The notes under the pieces are model-generated. The model saw only the letters and a list, made by a program, of their open reading frames with translations, was not told where the DNA came from and searched no databases. A stretch of 32,903 nucleotides of DNA from positions 1-32,903 of the forward strand of contig NZ_JABSSM010000049.1 in assembly GCF_013214165.1 (NCBI RefSeq), read 5' to 3'. The position numbers were made by a program, and so were the translations under genes. The stretch is from Shewanella sp. (GTDB lineage Bacteria; Pseudomonadota; Gammaproteobacteria; Enterobacterales; Shewanellaceae). Shown in pieces: positions 16,916-24,283 of this stretch (positions within the stretch are counted from its first letter, which is position 1; every line of letters starts with the position of its first letter).

Positions 16916-17312
16916 AATTTCTTCCTTAATTTAAACTGTTTAACGTTATGTTTGCCTAAGTACATGGCTGGTCTGTTAGACCTCACCAAGTCTTAAGCGA
17001 TTGACCAAGGGTGTGGCGTCCATCTAAAGTTGCCACATCCTTGCTTTTAATCGGCGAAATATTGTCGTTTATCTTTTTGAACTCAAATATTTCACCCATT
17101 AAAATTCTTTTCATCCTTTAGTTGCTTACTAGCTCCTGCATCTCTTCTGTTGTATAGACCTTGCCCTCATGCATCACTAGCACCCGGTTAGCTTGCTTTA
17201 TCGTCTCAGGTCGATGAGCGATGATGATTCTGGTCATAAATAACTGTTTTACCCGCTCACTTATCTTGGCTTCATTTGCGATAAATATATGCCTGTCCTG
17301 TCTTTTTGTCTT
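16911..17312 (-). repeat. cassette repeat copy B
   Basis: This 402-bp copy of the shared block has the same contents and orientation as copy A, including the palindrome GGTCTGTTAGACC and the AAGGAAG site. The intergenic part around 17075-17125 is the most diverged segment between copies, while the exporter end and the promoter side are almost unchanged. Confidence 0.92.
17118..17312 (-). pseudogene. 3' fragment of a peptide-exporter ABC transporter gene (copy B)
   Basis: The frame is the same as in copy A but ends KVYTTEEMQELVSN, so the last residues differ while the frame stays open. Upstream of 17312 the sequence changes to unrelated bases with an in-frame stop codon. No start codon or ATP-binding core is present. 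Confidence 0.8.
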
Positions 17313-17368
17313 AGCTGGGATCTAGCTTGTCTTGACACAACGGGAGCATCCACATATTTCCTTTTTTC

Positions 17369-18052
17369 CTAGAAATACGTTACGTCAGAATTAGGTGATA
17401 CTTTATAAATAATAATATAATCAATATCTTGAAATTTTACGCTTCCAAAAAATCTTGAATCATAACTTGAAAATTTGTTGTCCCCCAGTAAGTAATAAGA
17501 ATTTTTACTTAACTCAAACTTTTCCACATGCAGGCAATCGGTTAGATCTTTATGCTCTTTGTAAAAGAAAACCCCGTTAACTAAAACTTCGTAATCACAA
17601 ATATAAATAACATCGCCAGGTATTCCTGCCACTCTCTTATCTATGCCTATAACACCATCTTGATCTTGACCTACAACTGTGGTGCTTACAATACTCCCTC
17701 TTTTTATTACTTCATTCTTATCTTTTTTTTTGTATATTAAGTAATCACCTTTAATTAAGGCTGGAGACATCGAATTACTATTCACGCTACCAACAGCATA
17801 GTTAAATAAAATTATGTGCTTCGTTTTAACTAAATACAACCAAGAGCAAGAGTAAATCACGAACAGCAAAGAAATAATAACTTTTAAAGAACTGAATTTC
17901 TTATACAGGTAAACAACGAAAATCAACATGAAAGCAATGAATGATTTGACAAAAATATCGATTAAAAAAAATGAAGAAGGCAAATCCCCCCACCTAACAA
18001 CCAAGGTGCTGACAAGGAAAAATGATATAATAAGGATGTTAATGTGAATCAA
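17369..18052 (-). CDS. S26-type signal peptidase (peptide cassette cargo)
   Basis: The 227-residue protein has about three N-terminal membrane segments (to about residue 75) and then a signal peptidase I domain. SVNSNSMSPALIKGDYL holds the catalytic Ser94, IDKRVAGIPGD the catalytic Lys139, and LGDNKFSSYDSRFFG is the usual box E. It is not the housekeeping LepB by context: it lies 98 bases after the double-glycine peptide of cassette C and is AT-rich. The start is TTG, since an in-frame stop codon precedes it and no ATG is available, or the 5' end has changed. It may trim the exported peptide, but no substrate is shown. Confidence 0.82.
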   Translation of the reverse strand: MIHINILIISFFLVSTLVVRWGDLPSSFFLIDIFVKSFIAFMLIFVVYLYKKFSSLKVIISLLFVIYSCSWLYLVKTKHIILFNYAVGSVNSNSMSPALIKGDYLIYKKKDKNEVIKRGSIVSTTVVGQDQDGVIGIDKRVAGIPGDVIYICDYEVLVNGVFFYKEHKDLTDCLHVEKFELSKNSYYLLGDNKFSSYDSRFFGSVKFQDIDYIIIYKVSPNSDVTYF

Positions 18053-18150
18053 GTTGTTGGTTTTAATGCGTAAATACCCCTATTTAAGGTTTGCCATGGA
18101 TAAAGAGCCAAGAAGCTACCTCCTGACTTTTACCTCTAAACAAATGACTG

Positions 18151-18333
18151 CTAATCAATCCTATCACAGGTCGACAACGCACCACTTCCACCAGTTTGAT
18201 ATCCATATCTTAATTCATTCTGGTGTCTCTCAAACCTATCTAAATGTCCAAGCCAAATAGCTCCTCCATTAACCTTTTGTAACTCTAAATCTGTCAGCAT
18301 GTCCAAACCTTTGTCTTTTTTAAACTCTTGCAT
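18151..18333 (-). CDS. double-glycine-leader peptide (cassette C), bacteriocin-like
   Basis: The 60-residue precursor has a leader ending MLTDLELQKVNGG, a classical double-glycine leader of class II bacteriocin/microcin type. The 36-residue core runs from AIWLGHLDRF to GALSTCDRID, with one Cys and a Gly-rich stretch (YQTGGSGA). It starts at the ATG inside repeat copy C, with AAGGAAG five bases upstream. The signal peptidase gene follows. The core shows no similarity to the core of cassette B. Confidence 0.85.
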   Translation of the reverse strand: MQEFKKDKGLDMLTDLELQKVNGGAIWLGHLDRFERHQNELRYGYQTGGSGALSTCDRID

Positions 18334-18725
18334 AATTTCTTCCTTAATTTAAACTGTTTAACGTTATGTTTGCCTAAGTACATGGCTGGTCTGTTAGACC
18401 TCACCAAGTCTTAAGCGATTGACCAAGGGTGTGGCGTCCGTCTAAAGTTGCCGTGCCCTTGCTTTTAATCGGCGAAATATTGTCGTTTATCTTTTTGCAC
18501 TCAAATATTTCACCGTTTAAAAATTTGTCACTGACTACTACCAGTAAGCTCTAGCATCTCTTCTGGTGTATAGACCTTGCCCTGATGCATCACTAGCACC
18601 CGGTTAGCTTGCTTGATCGTCTCAGGTCGATGAGCGATGATGATTCTGGTCATAAATAACTGTTTTACCCGCTCACTTATCTTGGCTTCATTGGCGATAA
18701 ATATATGCCTGTCCTGTCTTTTTTT
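18329..18725 (-). repeat. cassette repeat copy C
   Basis: This 397-bp copy has the same layout as A and B. It differs from the others by scattered single-base changes. It is the first block in transcription order and follows the small membrane protein gene. Confidence 0.92.
18528..18725 (-). pseudogene. 3' fragment of a peptide-exporter ABC transporter gene (copy C)
   Basis: The frame is open from the repeat edge to its own stop codon and ends VYTPEEMLELTGSSQ. The H-loop IIIAHRPETI is kept. All three copies stay open although none can work, which points to recent duplication or to use of this segment as a recombination site. Confidence 0.8.
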
Positions 18726-18750
18726 CTGAATTTAACTCCAGATTAACCGT

Positions 18751-19017
18751 TTAGCTACCAAAAATAAACAGAGGGAGTATGAATATTAAAATGCGGAAGT
18801 ATTTAGGGAATTTAAATGTAAATACAGCTGTGAGCAAACCAATAGTCACACCAAAAAAGTATGGAATACACTTTATTTCCGCATTGAAAAACTGAAACCA
18901 ATTACTGTTAAAGCAAAGTATTAACCCGATGAAACCAAATAGAACAAAAGCCATTATTGCGGTTTCTTTTCGCTCTTTACTTGAATATTCTGAATTTTTC
19001 TTCTTAAGTAACTTCAT
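18751..19017 (-). CDS. small membrane protein (first cassette cargo), possible immunity protein
   Basis: The product of about 88 residues has a charged N-terminus (MKLLKKKNSEYSSKERKET) and three hydrophobic stretches (AIMAFVLFGFIGLILCF, FFGVTIGLLTAVFTF, ILIFILPLFIFG). The family is not recognised. The ATG at 19017 is chosen, with GGAT just before it; a TTG at 19026 would add three residues. The gene ends 26 bases from repeat copy C, the same arrangement as the other cargo genes. It has no repeat or leader peptide upstream, so its own peptide gene may have been lost. Small multi-pass proteins beside bacteriocin genes are often immunity proteins, but that is inference here. Confidence 0.6.
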   Translation of the reverse strand: MKLLKKKNSEYSSKERKETAIMAFVLFGFIGLILCFNSNWFQFFNAEIKCIPYFFGVTIGLLTAVFTFKFPKYFRILIFILPLFIFGS

Positions 19018-19026
19018 TACATCCAA

Positions 19027-19772
19027 TATCCCTTATAATTCCGATCTGAAATATAACAACATTTATCAAGCCAGCCATGATAAATAGTGGGTCGTTCCTC
19101 CAAATATCAACTCTAACAGTTTAAGCGATAGAAAGCCTGTAGTCGTATGATTTATATTCAATTAAAATATAAATCCAGTGTGTTTTATACAGCTAGGATA
19201 AGTGGACACCCATAAGATTTTTGATACTTTAAACTCCCCAAGTTCAAAGTGGCGAATGCATGGTGCCATGCCATGATTAAGCCTCTCACACTAGCAATAA
19301 CACACGCTCTAAAATCGAAGAGACAACTTATCTTGTAAATCAGCAGGTGTAGATGCGGCTGCGAGCTTCCAAAACATGGTGAGGTATCACGAAGTGATAC
19401 TCTCCGAACGAGAGGCAAGTGATGCTGAACTGGCCGTTAAACATGGATGTTGTTTGTTTTGGCAGAGCCCACATGGATGACACTTATAAAATCAAGAGCC
19501 GGCGACTCGTAGAAGTATCTGCACGGCACCGCTGTAAGCGATAAGTAACAATGAAGGGGCGATCTTCAAAACACTAGCCAATACCAATTCAGCCAAAAGC
19601 TAAACACAAAAAATGTAACGAGTCTTCATTCGAAGGCTAGCAAGCTTTGTGGATGAAACGCATCGCAGCTTGCATCAGCTCTCATTTTTGTCGATAAGCC
19701 GGATATAATGGCCGCGAAACATGCTAGTTTAGAGGCAACTAATATCTCCAGTTTCGGTGCCATCGATAGGGC
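19027..19772. other. gene-free stretch between the peptide island and mogA
   Basis: No convincing gene is present. A short hairpin TATCAC-GAA-GTGATA occurs near 19385-19400. Open frames here (for example 19185-19418 minus) have unlikely composition and no family. The sequence looks like repeat and gene debris at the island edge. Confidence 0.5.
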
Positions 19773-19805
19773 TTGCCGAAGATAACACCACCAGTAGGAC
19801 TTAAG

Positions 19806-20339
19806 ATGACTAAAGCTAAAATCGGTATCGTAACTGTCAGTGATAGAGCCAGTGCAGGCGTCTATGAAGATCTCTCTGGTAAGGCGATTATCGAAGTATT
19901 GAACGAGTATCTGACTTCCGAGTGGGAGCCTGTCTATGAGGTGATCCCCGATGAGCAAGATGTGATTTCCGCGACGCTGATTAAGATGGCCGATGAGCAG
20001 AACTGTAGCCTCATCGTGACTACCGGCGGCACCGGCCCTGCTAAGCGTGATGTTACCCCCGAAGCGACGGAAGCCGTTTGTGACCGTATGATGCCTGGTT
20101 TCGGTGAACTCATGCGCGCCGAGTCACTCAAGTTTGTGCCTACCGCTATCCTGTCACGTCAAACTGCCGGTCTGCGCGGTGATACGTTGATCGTTAACTT
20201 GCCAGGTAAGCCCAAGTCGATCCGTGAGTGTCTCGATGCCGTGTTCCCAGCGATTCCTTATTGCATAGACTTAATGAACGGCCCATTTCTCGAGTGTGAC
20301 GAGTCGGTGATTAAGCCTTTTCGTCCTAAGGCCAAGTAA
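19806..20339 (+). CDS. mogA: molybdopterin adenylyltransferase
   Basis: The 177-residue protein matches MogA. GIVTVSDRASAGVYEDLSG is at the N-terminus and VTTGGTGPAKRDVTPEAT is the molybdopterin-binding loop. GFGELMRAESLKFVPTAILSRQ is then followed by LIVNLPGKPKSIRECLDAVF. It adenylates molybdopterin before molybdenum insertion in molybdenum cofactor synthesis. ATG at 19806 is chosen because family members begin there (MTKAKIGIVTV); an in-frame TTG at 19773 would add 11 unusual residues. The last part of the gene is duplicated just downstream. Confidence 0.95.
   Translation: MTKAKIGIVTVSDRASAGVYEDLSGKAIIEVLNEYLTSEWEPVYEVIPDEQDVISATLIKMADEQNCSLIVTTGGTGPAKRDVTPEATEAVCDRMMPGFGELMRAESLKFVPTAILSRQTAGLRGDTLIVNLPGKPKSIRECLDAVFPAIPYCIDLMNGPFLECDESVIKPFRPKAK
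20250..20299 (+). repeat. mogA 3' segment duplicated downstream (copy 1)
   Basis: These 50 bases, starting GCGATTCCTTATTGCATAGA and ending CTCGAGTGTGA, lie inside mogA and recur without a mismatch at 20389-20438. A weaker match extends upstream (GTCTCGATGC at about 20230 and 20362). Confidence 0.95.
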
Positions 20340-20388
20340 GTATAGCTTGAACGTTAAGAGCGTCTCGATGCGCTCTCTATCTTCCCCC

Positions 20389-20438
20389 GCGATTCCTTAT
20401 TGCATAGACTTAATGAACGGCCCATTTCTCGAGTGTGA
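20389..20438 (+). repeat. mogA 3' segment duplicated downstream (copy 2)
   Basis: This is an exact copy of 20250-20299, 50 bases after the mogA stop codon. In this copy the frame is not continued into a gene. An imperfect hairpin (GAGCG...CGCTC, about 20357-20374) lies between mogA and the copy and might be a weak terminator. Confidence 0.95.
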
Positions 20439-20544
20439 ACTTGAAAAGTGGTTATTAGCTTTTGATTAATTTGAGTAAATATTGTCACACCGAGTAATTT
20501 AGACTAGCTTTGTTAAAGGGATGAAGCAGCGAGTCTAGGTCAAT

Positions 20545-22023
20545 ATGAAACCTCATATAGTTAATCCATCTAAAAAATTATTAGCCGCCTTAGGGACCAT
20601 GAGTGACTTTAAGGTGGCTGCTACATTTGGTGTGCGGCCTTTTCAGGTAAAGTTATTGCGTGAGGAGGATGGGATCCCAGCGGTAGCATCTTCTGTTGAG
20701 GTTCATCATTTTCAGTGGACGCCAGAAGCTGATGAATTGCTGGGGTCTATGCCGGACACGGTATTGGCAAAAAGGTTAGATACCAGCAGTGCAATTGTGA
20801 ATGCTCGTCGAGCGGCGCTTGATATTTCAGCATTTGAGCGACCAATTGTAGACATTTCCCCTATGATCATCCAAAACCCCCATGACTGGACGACAGAGGA
20901 GGAGGCGTTATTAGGCTCCGATTTCGATACTGTTATTGCTGAACTTCTGGCAGTTAATAAAGATCAGGTTACCTACAGGCGTAACCGTCTGGGCATCGAT
21001 CCCTATCGGCGTGGTACCCGCATTCAGTGGACTCAGCAGATGCTAGATAATCTAGGGGAGATATCTGATGGAGACTTTGCTGAGTATTTTGAGATCTGTA
21101 AAATGTCTGTGTATATAAAGCGAATCTTACTCTCTATTCCTACGTTTAATACCCTAGATTTCCCATCACCGCCCAATATTCCAAGAGCGGCGGTTAAGTT
21201 TCTAGGAAAAAAATATGATGTAGAGCTTGCCGAGGAGTTTTCTGTAAATCGTCTCAACATCAGGGTGAATCGTCTAATCCGTGGCATCGCTCCACTGGGT
21301 CGTGTGCCAAATAAACTGCAATTCACATGGACCTCGGAGATGGATGCCTTGTTAGGGCTTAAATCTGATTCAGAGGTGGGCAAAGATCTGGGGATCAGCG
21401 GTCAAGTGGTGCAATATCGCAGAAGAAAGCTGGGTATTGAGCCTACAATGCGCAGCAGCTTACTGGTTTGGGACCAGCAGATGATATCTGAGTTAGGCAG
21501 AAGCAAAGATCAGATCTTGAGTCAGGTTTGGCAGTGTGATGTTAGCCTGATTAGAGAGAAGCGTGAGGAGCTTGGCTTGTCTGAGCATCTTGGGGCAAGG
21601 GTCTGGCTAGAGAGCGAGATAGCCTTGCTGGGGACATTATCGGATCCTCAAACGGCTAAAAAGATTGGAGTTAGCGCGACTGCGGTACGTAACAAACGTA
21701 ATAGTATGAATATCAAGCCGTTAATGAGTCACAAGAAGTTTATTTGGACTAAGAGGCGCCTAGCCTTACTAGGCATCATGGCCGATGAGCGCTTGGCTTA
21801 TCAATTAAAAGTAACCTCGAATGTGATATCGAAAAAACGTGTTCAGCTCAATATTCCTATTTGGACCAGTCCTCACAAAGGCACCTGGGCCGATCCTGAG
21901 GCTATCGCTAAGTTGGGAACCATGTCAGATCCCGATCTGGCCAAACTCTTGGGAAATACCGCTGCTGCTGTATTTCGTAAACGTAAGCAGCTGGAGATCC
22001 CTGCGTATGTCGCTCAAGAGTGA
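20545..22023 (+). CDS. protein of ten tandem HTH/Myb-like repeats, function unknown
   Basis: The 492-residue protein is built almost wholly of one repeated unit of about 45-57 residues: W(T/S)xExxxLLGxxSDxxVAxxLxVsxxxVxxRRxxLgI. The conserved Leu-Gly pairs fall at residues 16, 66, 123, 170, 220, 270, 317, 362, 409 and 457. Each unit looks like a three-helix homeodomain/Myb-like HTH (initial Trp, a VAxxLGVs turn, then a basic third helix such as VQYRRRKLGI or VRNKRNSMNI). No enzymatic domain, signal peptide or membrane segment is seen. Nucleic-acid binding is likely from the fold pattern but not proven. It is a single gene between mogA and a terminator. Confidence 0.8.
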   Translation: MKPHIVNPSKKLLAALGTMSDFKVAATFGVRPFQVKLLREEDGIPAVASSVEVHHFQWTPEADELLGSMPDTVLAKRLDTSSAIVNARRAALDISAFERPIVDISPMIIQNPHDWTTEEEALLGSDFDTVIAELLAVNKDQVTYRRNRLGIDPYRRGTRIQWTQQMLDNLGEISDGDFAEYFEICKMSVYIKRILLSIPTFNTLDFPSPPNIPRAAVKFLGKKYDVELAEEFSVNRLNIRVNRLIRGIAPLGRVPNKLQFTWTSEMDALLGLKSDSEVGKDLGISGQVVQYRRRKLGIEPTMRSSLLVWDQQMISELGRSKDQILSQVWQCDVSLIREKREELGLSEHLGARVWLESEIALLGTLSDPQTAKKIGVSATAVRNKRNSMNIKPLMSHKKFIWTKRRLALLGIMADERLAYQLKVTSNVISKKRVQLNIPIWTSPHKGTWADPEAIAKLGTMSDPDLAKLLGNTAAAVFRKRKQLEIPAYVAQE

Positions 22024-22118
22024 TGTGAGTTCATGTAGAAAGCTATTTATTCAGCTGACTAGCCTATCCTCCCGCGCCTATCGGCAGAAGTTACTACCCA
22101 CAGCTGCTATTGAGAGCA

Positions 22119-22142
22119 GAAGGGCACTCATTAGTGCCCTTC
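22119..22142. terminator. bidirectional terminator hairpin
   Basis: GAAGGGCACT / AGTGCCCTTC form a perfect 10-bp stem with loop CATT. It lies between two converging genes, the HTH-repeat gene and the ABC permease gene, and can serve both. The T-run is short on either side. Confidence 0.7.
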
Positions 22143-22198
22143 TTCGCTGTATCTTACGCTAGCAAGGTCTTTTCTTATATTGGCACTAGAAACTATCC

Positions 22199-23362
22199 TT
22201 ATAAACCGAAGATTATCTTCTCGCTCTTGAGCGATCTTTCCATGGCGAAAGTCAGGCCTAAGGCGATAACTAAGGTCACGACCGAGGACAGTACTAGCTG
22301 CAACATGGGGATTTCACGGCCCTTGATGAAGGCGATCAATGCCTGTTGCTGCCCTGAAACAGGCAGCCACTGCAAGGTATCCGGGGCTATGTTGTAGCTG
22401 GCGGCCATCGACAGCATCATGGGCACTATGAGTACCAAGGTCAGATAGGACTGAGCCTCTTTAAAGCTCTTGGCCATAAAGGAGACGAAGAGTTGCAGGC
22501 TGGCGGCCATCATGGCGATGGGTAAGCCAATCAATAGCATAAGCAAGATGAATTCTGTGCTTATGTTGACCGTAAATCCAAGCTCATGCCAGGGGACATA
22601 GGCATAGGATATCTTGGAGATGATCAGGGTTAACAACAGACCCAACATGGCGAACACAGTAACGGCAAAGACCTTGGCCAGCACTATGCTGCGGGTCGAT
22701 ACCGGATGACTGAGTAACAAGGCGAGTGAATTTCGCTCCCGCTCACCGGCACTGGTATCTATGGCCAAGTTCATCCCCGAGATAAATACCGCGTAGATCA
22801 TGGTCATGGTGGCGACGCCTAAGATCACCCCGCCCTTGGAATCTGGCGTGGCTTGATCTTCTATTTTCACCTTAATTGGCTGGACCACACGTGGATCTAT
22901 GCCTCTGGCTATTAAGCGTAAGCTGCCCATCTCGGCGCTATAGGCTTGCAGGTTACGCTCGAGACGCCGAATCGAGTTTTGCAGCTTCTCGTTAGAGTTA
23001 TCTGCTATGAGTATGACTTCGGCGCTGAGTCCCTTGGCCATCTGCGCGGCATAATCTGCGCTGATCACCAGACGGATATCTTTCACATCCAGGGGCTCAC
23101 CTGCGTCATCGGTACTGTGGCTATCACCATGAGTGATCCCTTGGCGGGATAGGTACTTGATGAGATCCGGGGCGTTATCGGCATGCTCTATCTTGATGTT
23201 GAGATCTTTCGGGCTCGACATCTGACCTATGAGTAGCATAAACATGCCACACATCATCAGGGGCGTGCCGATAGCGTAATAGAGTCCGGCCATGACCGAG
23301 CGCTTGTCTCTGGCGGCATCGATAAGTTCCTTGCGAACCATGGTCAGTATCTTGCTCATCAT
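22199..23362 (-). CDS. ABC-2 type transporter permease (NatB-like)
   Basis: The 387-residue protein has one N-terminal membrane helix (GLYYAIGTPLMMCGMFMLLI) and a large extracytoplasmic domain (about 50-175). About five C-terminal helices (about 180-375) follow, with the family segment DTSAGERERNSLALLLSHPV. This is the layout of NatB/ABC-2 exporters, which with a NatA-type ATPase extrude Na+ or other substrates. The partner ATPase gene lies upstream at 23549. Start ATGATG overlaps a leftover TGA of the ATPase gene tail, created by a 95-bp tandem duplication. Confidence 0.88.
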   Translation of the reverse strand: MMSKILTMVRKELIDAARDKRSVMAGLYYAIGTPLMMCGMFMLLIGQMSSPKDLNIKIEHADNAPDLIKYLSRQGITHGDSHSTDDAGEPLDVKDIRLVISADYAAQMAKGLSAEVILIADNSNEKLQNSIRRLERNLQAYSAEMGSLRLIARGIDPRVVQPIKVKIEDQATPDSKGGVILGVATMTMIYAVFISGMNLAIDTSAGERERNSLALLLSHPVSTRSIVLAKVFAVTVFAMLGLLLTLIISKISYAYVPWHELGFTVNISTEFILLMLLIGLPIAMMAASLQLFVSFMAKSFKEAQSYLTLVLIVPMMLSMAASYNIAPDTLQWLPVSGQQQALIAFIKGREIPMLQLVLSSVVTLVIALGLTFAMERSLKSEKIIFGL

Positions 23363-23457
23363 GCTGCTATTCCTTCATCTGTTCCGATTAGTTGGCATTG
23401 AAAGTGTGCATCTTGCTTGGATGCTTTAAAGAACATCATTTGTGAGGTAGTCATCAT
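23359..23457 (-). CDS. micro-ORF 2 created by the tandem duplication
   Basis: The 32-codon ORF starts MMTTSQMMFFKASKQD and ends with the ATPase tail LIGTDEGIAA. Its stop overlaps the permease start codon (ATGATGA), and its start overlaps the stop of the preceding micro-ORF. It may keep ribosomes coupled between ATPase and permease, or simply be neutral. Confidence 0.45.
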   Translation of the reverse strand: MMTTSQMMFFKASKQDAHFQCQLIGTDEGIAA

Positions 23458-23552
23458 GCTGCGATTCCCTCATCTGTTCCAATCAACTGGCATTGAAAGT
23501 GTGCATCCTGCTTGGATGCTTTGAAGAGCATCATTTGTGAGGTAGTCATCAT
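23454..23552 (-). CDS. micro-ORF 1 created by the tandem duplication
   Basis: The 32-codon ORF starts MMTTSQMMLFKASKQD and ends LIGTDEGIAA, differing from micro-ORF 2 by one residue. It begins at the ATG overlapping the true ATPase stop codon. The unit length of 95 is what a 33-codon ORF with a 4-base overlap needs, so the coupled arrangement regenerates in each copy. Confidence 0.45.
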   Translation of the reverse strand: MMTTSQMMLFKASKQDAHFQCQLIGTDEGIAA

Positions 23553-24283
23553 GCTGCGATTCCCTCATCTGTTCCAATCAGCTGGATAAACGCATCCTCC
23601 AGAGAATCCTTACCTGTCTGGCGACACAGATCATCTGGGCTGCCGACGGCAACGACTTTACCGTCCGCCATCACGATCACCTGATCACAGAGTGCGGCAA
23701 CTTCCTGCATCACATGGCTAGAGAACAAGACGCAGTGCCCATGCTCCTTGAGCTCTCGCAATAGATCTCTCAGTACTCGGGTGCTCATCACATCTAGGCC
23801 ACGTGTTGGCTCGTCGAGTATGATGTTGGTTGGCTGGTGGACTATGGCCTGAGCCAGTGCCGTCTTCATGCGTTGGCCCTGGGAGAAACCTTTGCAGCGA
23901 CGGTCGGCAATATCATCCATATGCAGTTGGCTGAGTACCTTAGCGGTGGCAACCTTGGCTTCATTGCGTGATAAGCCATTGAGCTCGGCAAAATAACTCA
24001 CATACTCTCTGGGCGTCAGCCTTTCATAGAGTCCGAAGGGATCCGGGAACAGCCCTAGTTGCTGTTTGGCCTGAATAGGAAATTTAGACACGTCTATGCC
24101 ATCTATCTCGGCGATACCTTTATCTGCCTGGAGCAGACCGAAAATGGTTCTCAGGCAGGTCGTCTTACCCGCACCGTTAGGGCCAAGCAGTCCGGTTATT
24201 TGGCCATTTTGGGCTTCGAAGCTGAGATCATCCAGTGCCTGAACCTCGCCGATACGCTTAGATAGATTAGATACTTTAATCAT
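23549..24283 (-). CDS. ABC transporter ATP-binding protein (NatA-like)
   Basis: The 244-residue ATPase has Walker A GLLGPNGAGKTTCL, signature GFSQGQRMKTALAQA, Walker B NIILDEPTRGLD and H-loop LFSSHVMQE. It resembles NatA-type ATPases that pair with ABC-2 permeases. AAGGAG lies before the ATG. It overlaps the upstream hydrolase gene by 8 bases, so hydrolase, ATPase and permease form one minus-strand operon. Confidence 0.93.
   Translation of the reverse strand: MIKVSNLSKRIGEVQALDDLSFEAQNGQITGLLGPNGAGKTTCLRTIFGLLQADKGIAEIDGIDVSKFPIQAKQQLGLFPDPFGLYERLTPREYVSYFAELNGLSRNEAKVATAKVLSQLHMDDIADRRCKGFSQGQRMKTALAQAIVHQPTNIILDEPTRGLDVMSTRVLRDLLRELKEHGHCVLFSSHVMQEVAALCDQVIVMADGKVVAVGSPDDLCRQTGKDSLEDAFIQLIGTDEGIAA

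Larger units (their letters stand above)
23357..23585 (-). repeat. 95-bp tandem duplication at the ATPase-permease junction
   Basis: The sequence beginning CATCATGCTGC recurs at 23357, 23452 and 23547, a period of exactly 95 bp with about 2.4 copies and few differences. The unit contains the last codons of the ABC ATPase gene (QLIGTDEGIAA and stop) and the overlapping ATGATG. Two extra copies therefore separate genes that must once have overlapped by a TGA/ATG. Confidence 0.93.

Noticed and set aside
15656..18725. CRISPR or integron array explanation for the regular repeats
   Set aside because: The repeats are ~390 bp, coding in part and widely spaced. No spacer array, attC-like site or integrase is seen.
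19185..19418. 77-codon open frame on the minus strand
   Set aside because: It has no family resemblance, no ribosome binding site and the composition of intergenic debris.
19740..19805. Possible molybdenum cofactor riboswitch before mogA
   Set aside because: Only a short imperfect hairpin (TTTCGG...CCGAA) is visible, and the conserved Moco motif elements are not.
20389..20438. Second mogA gene
   Set aside because: Only 50 bp of the tail is duplicated and the frame is not continued.
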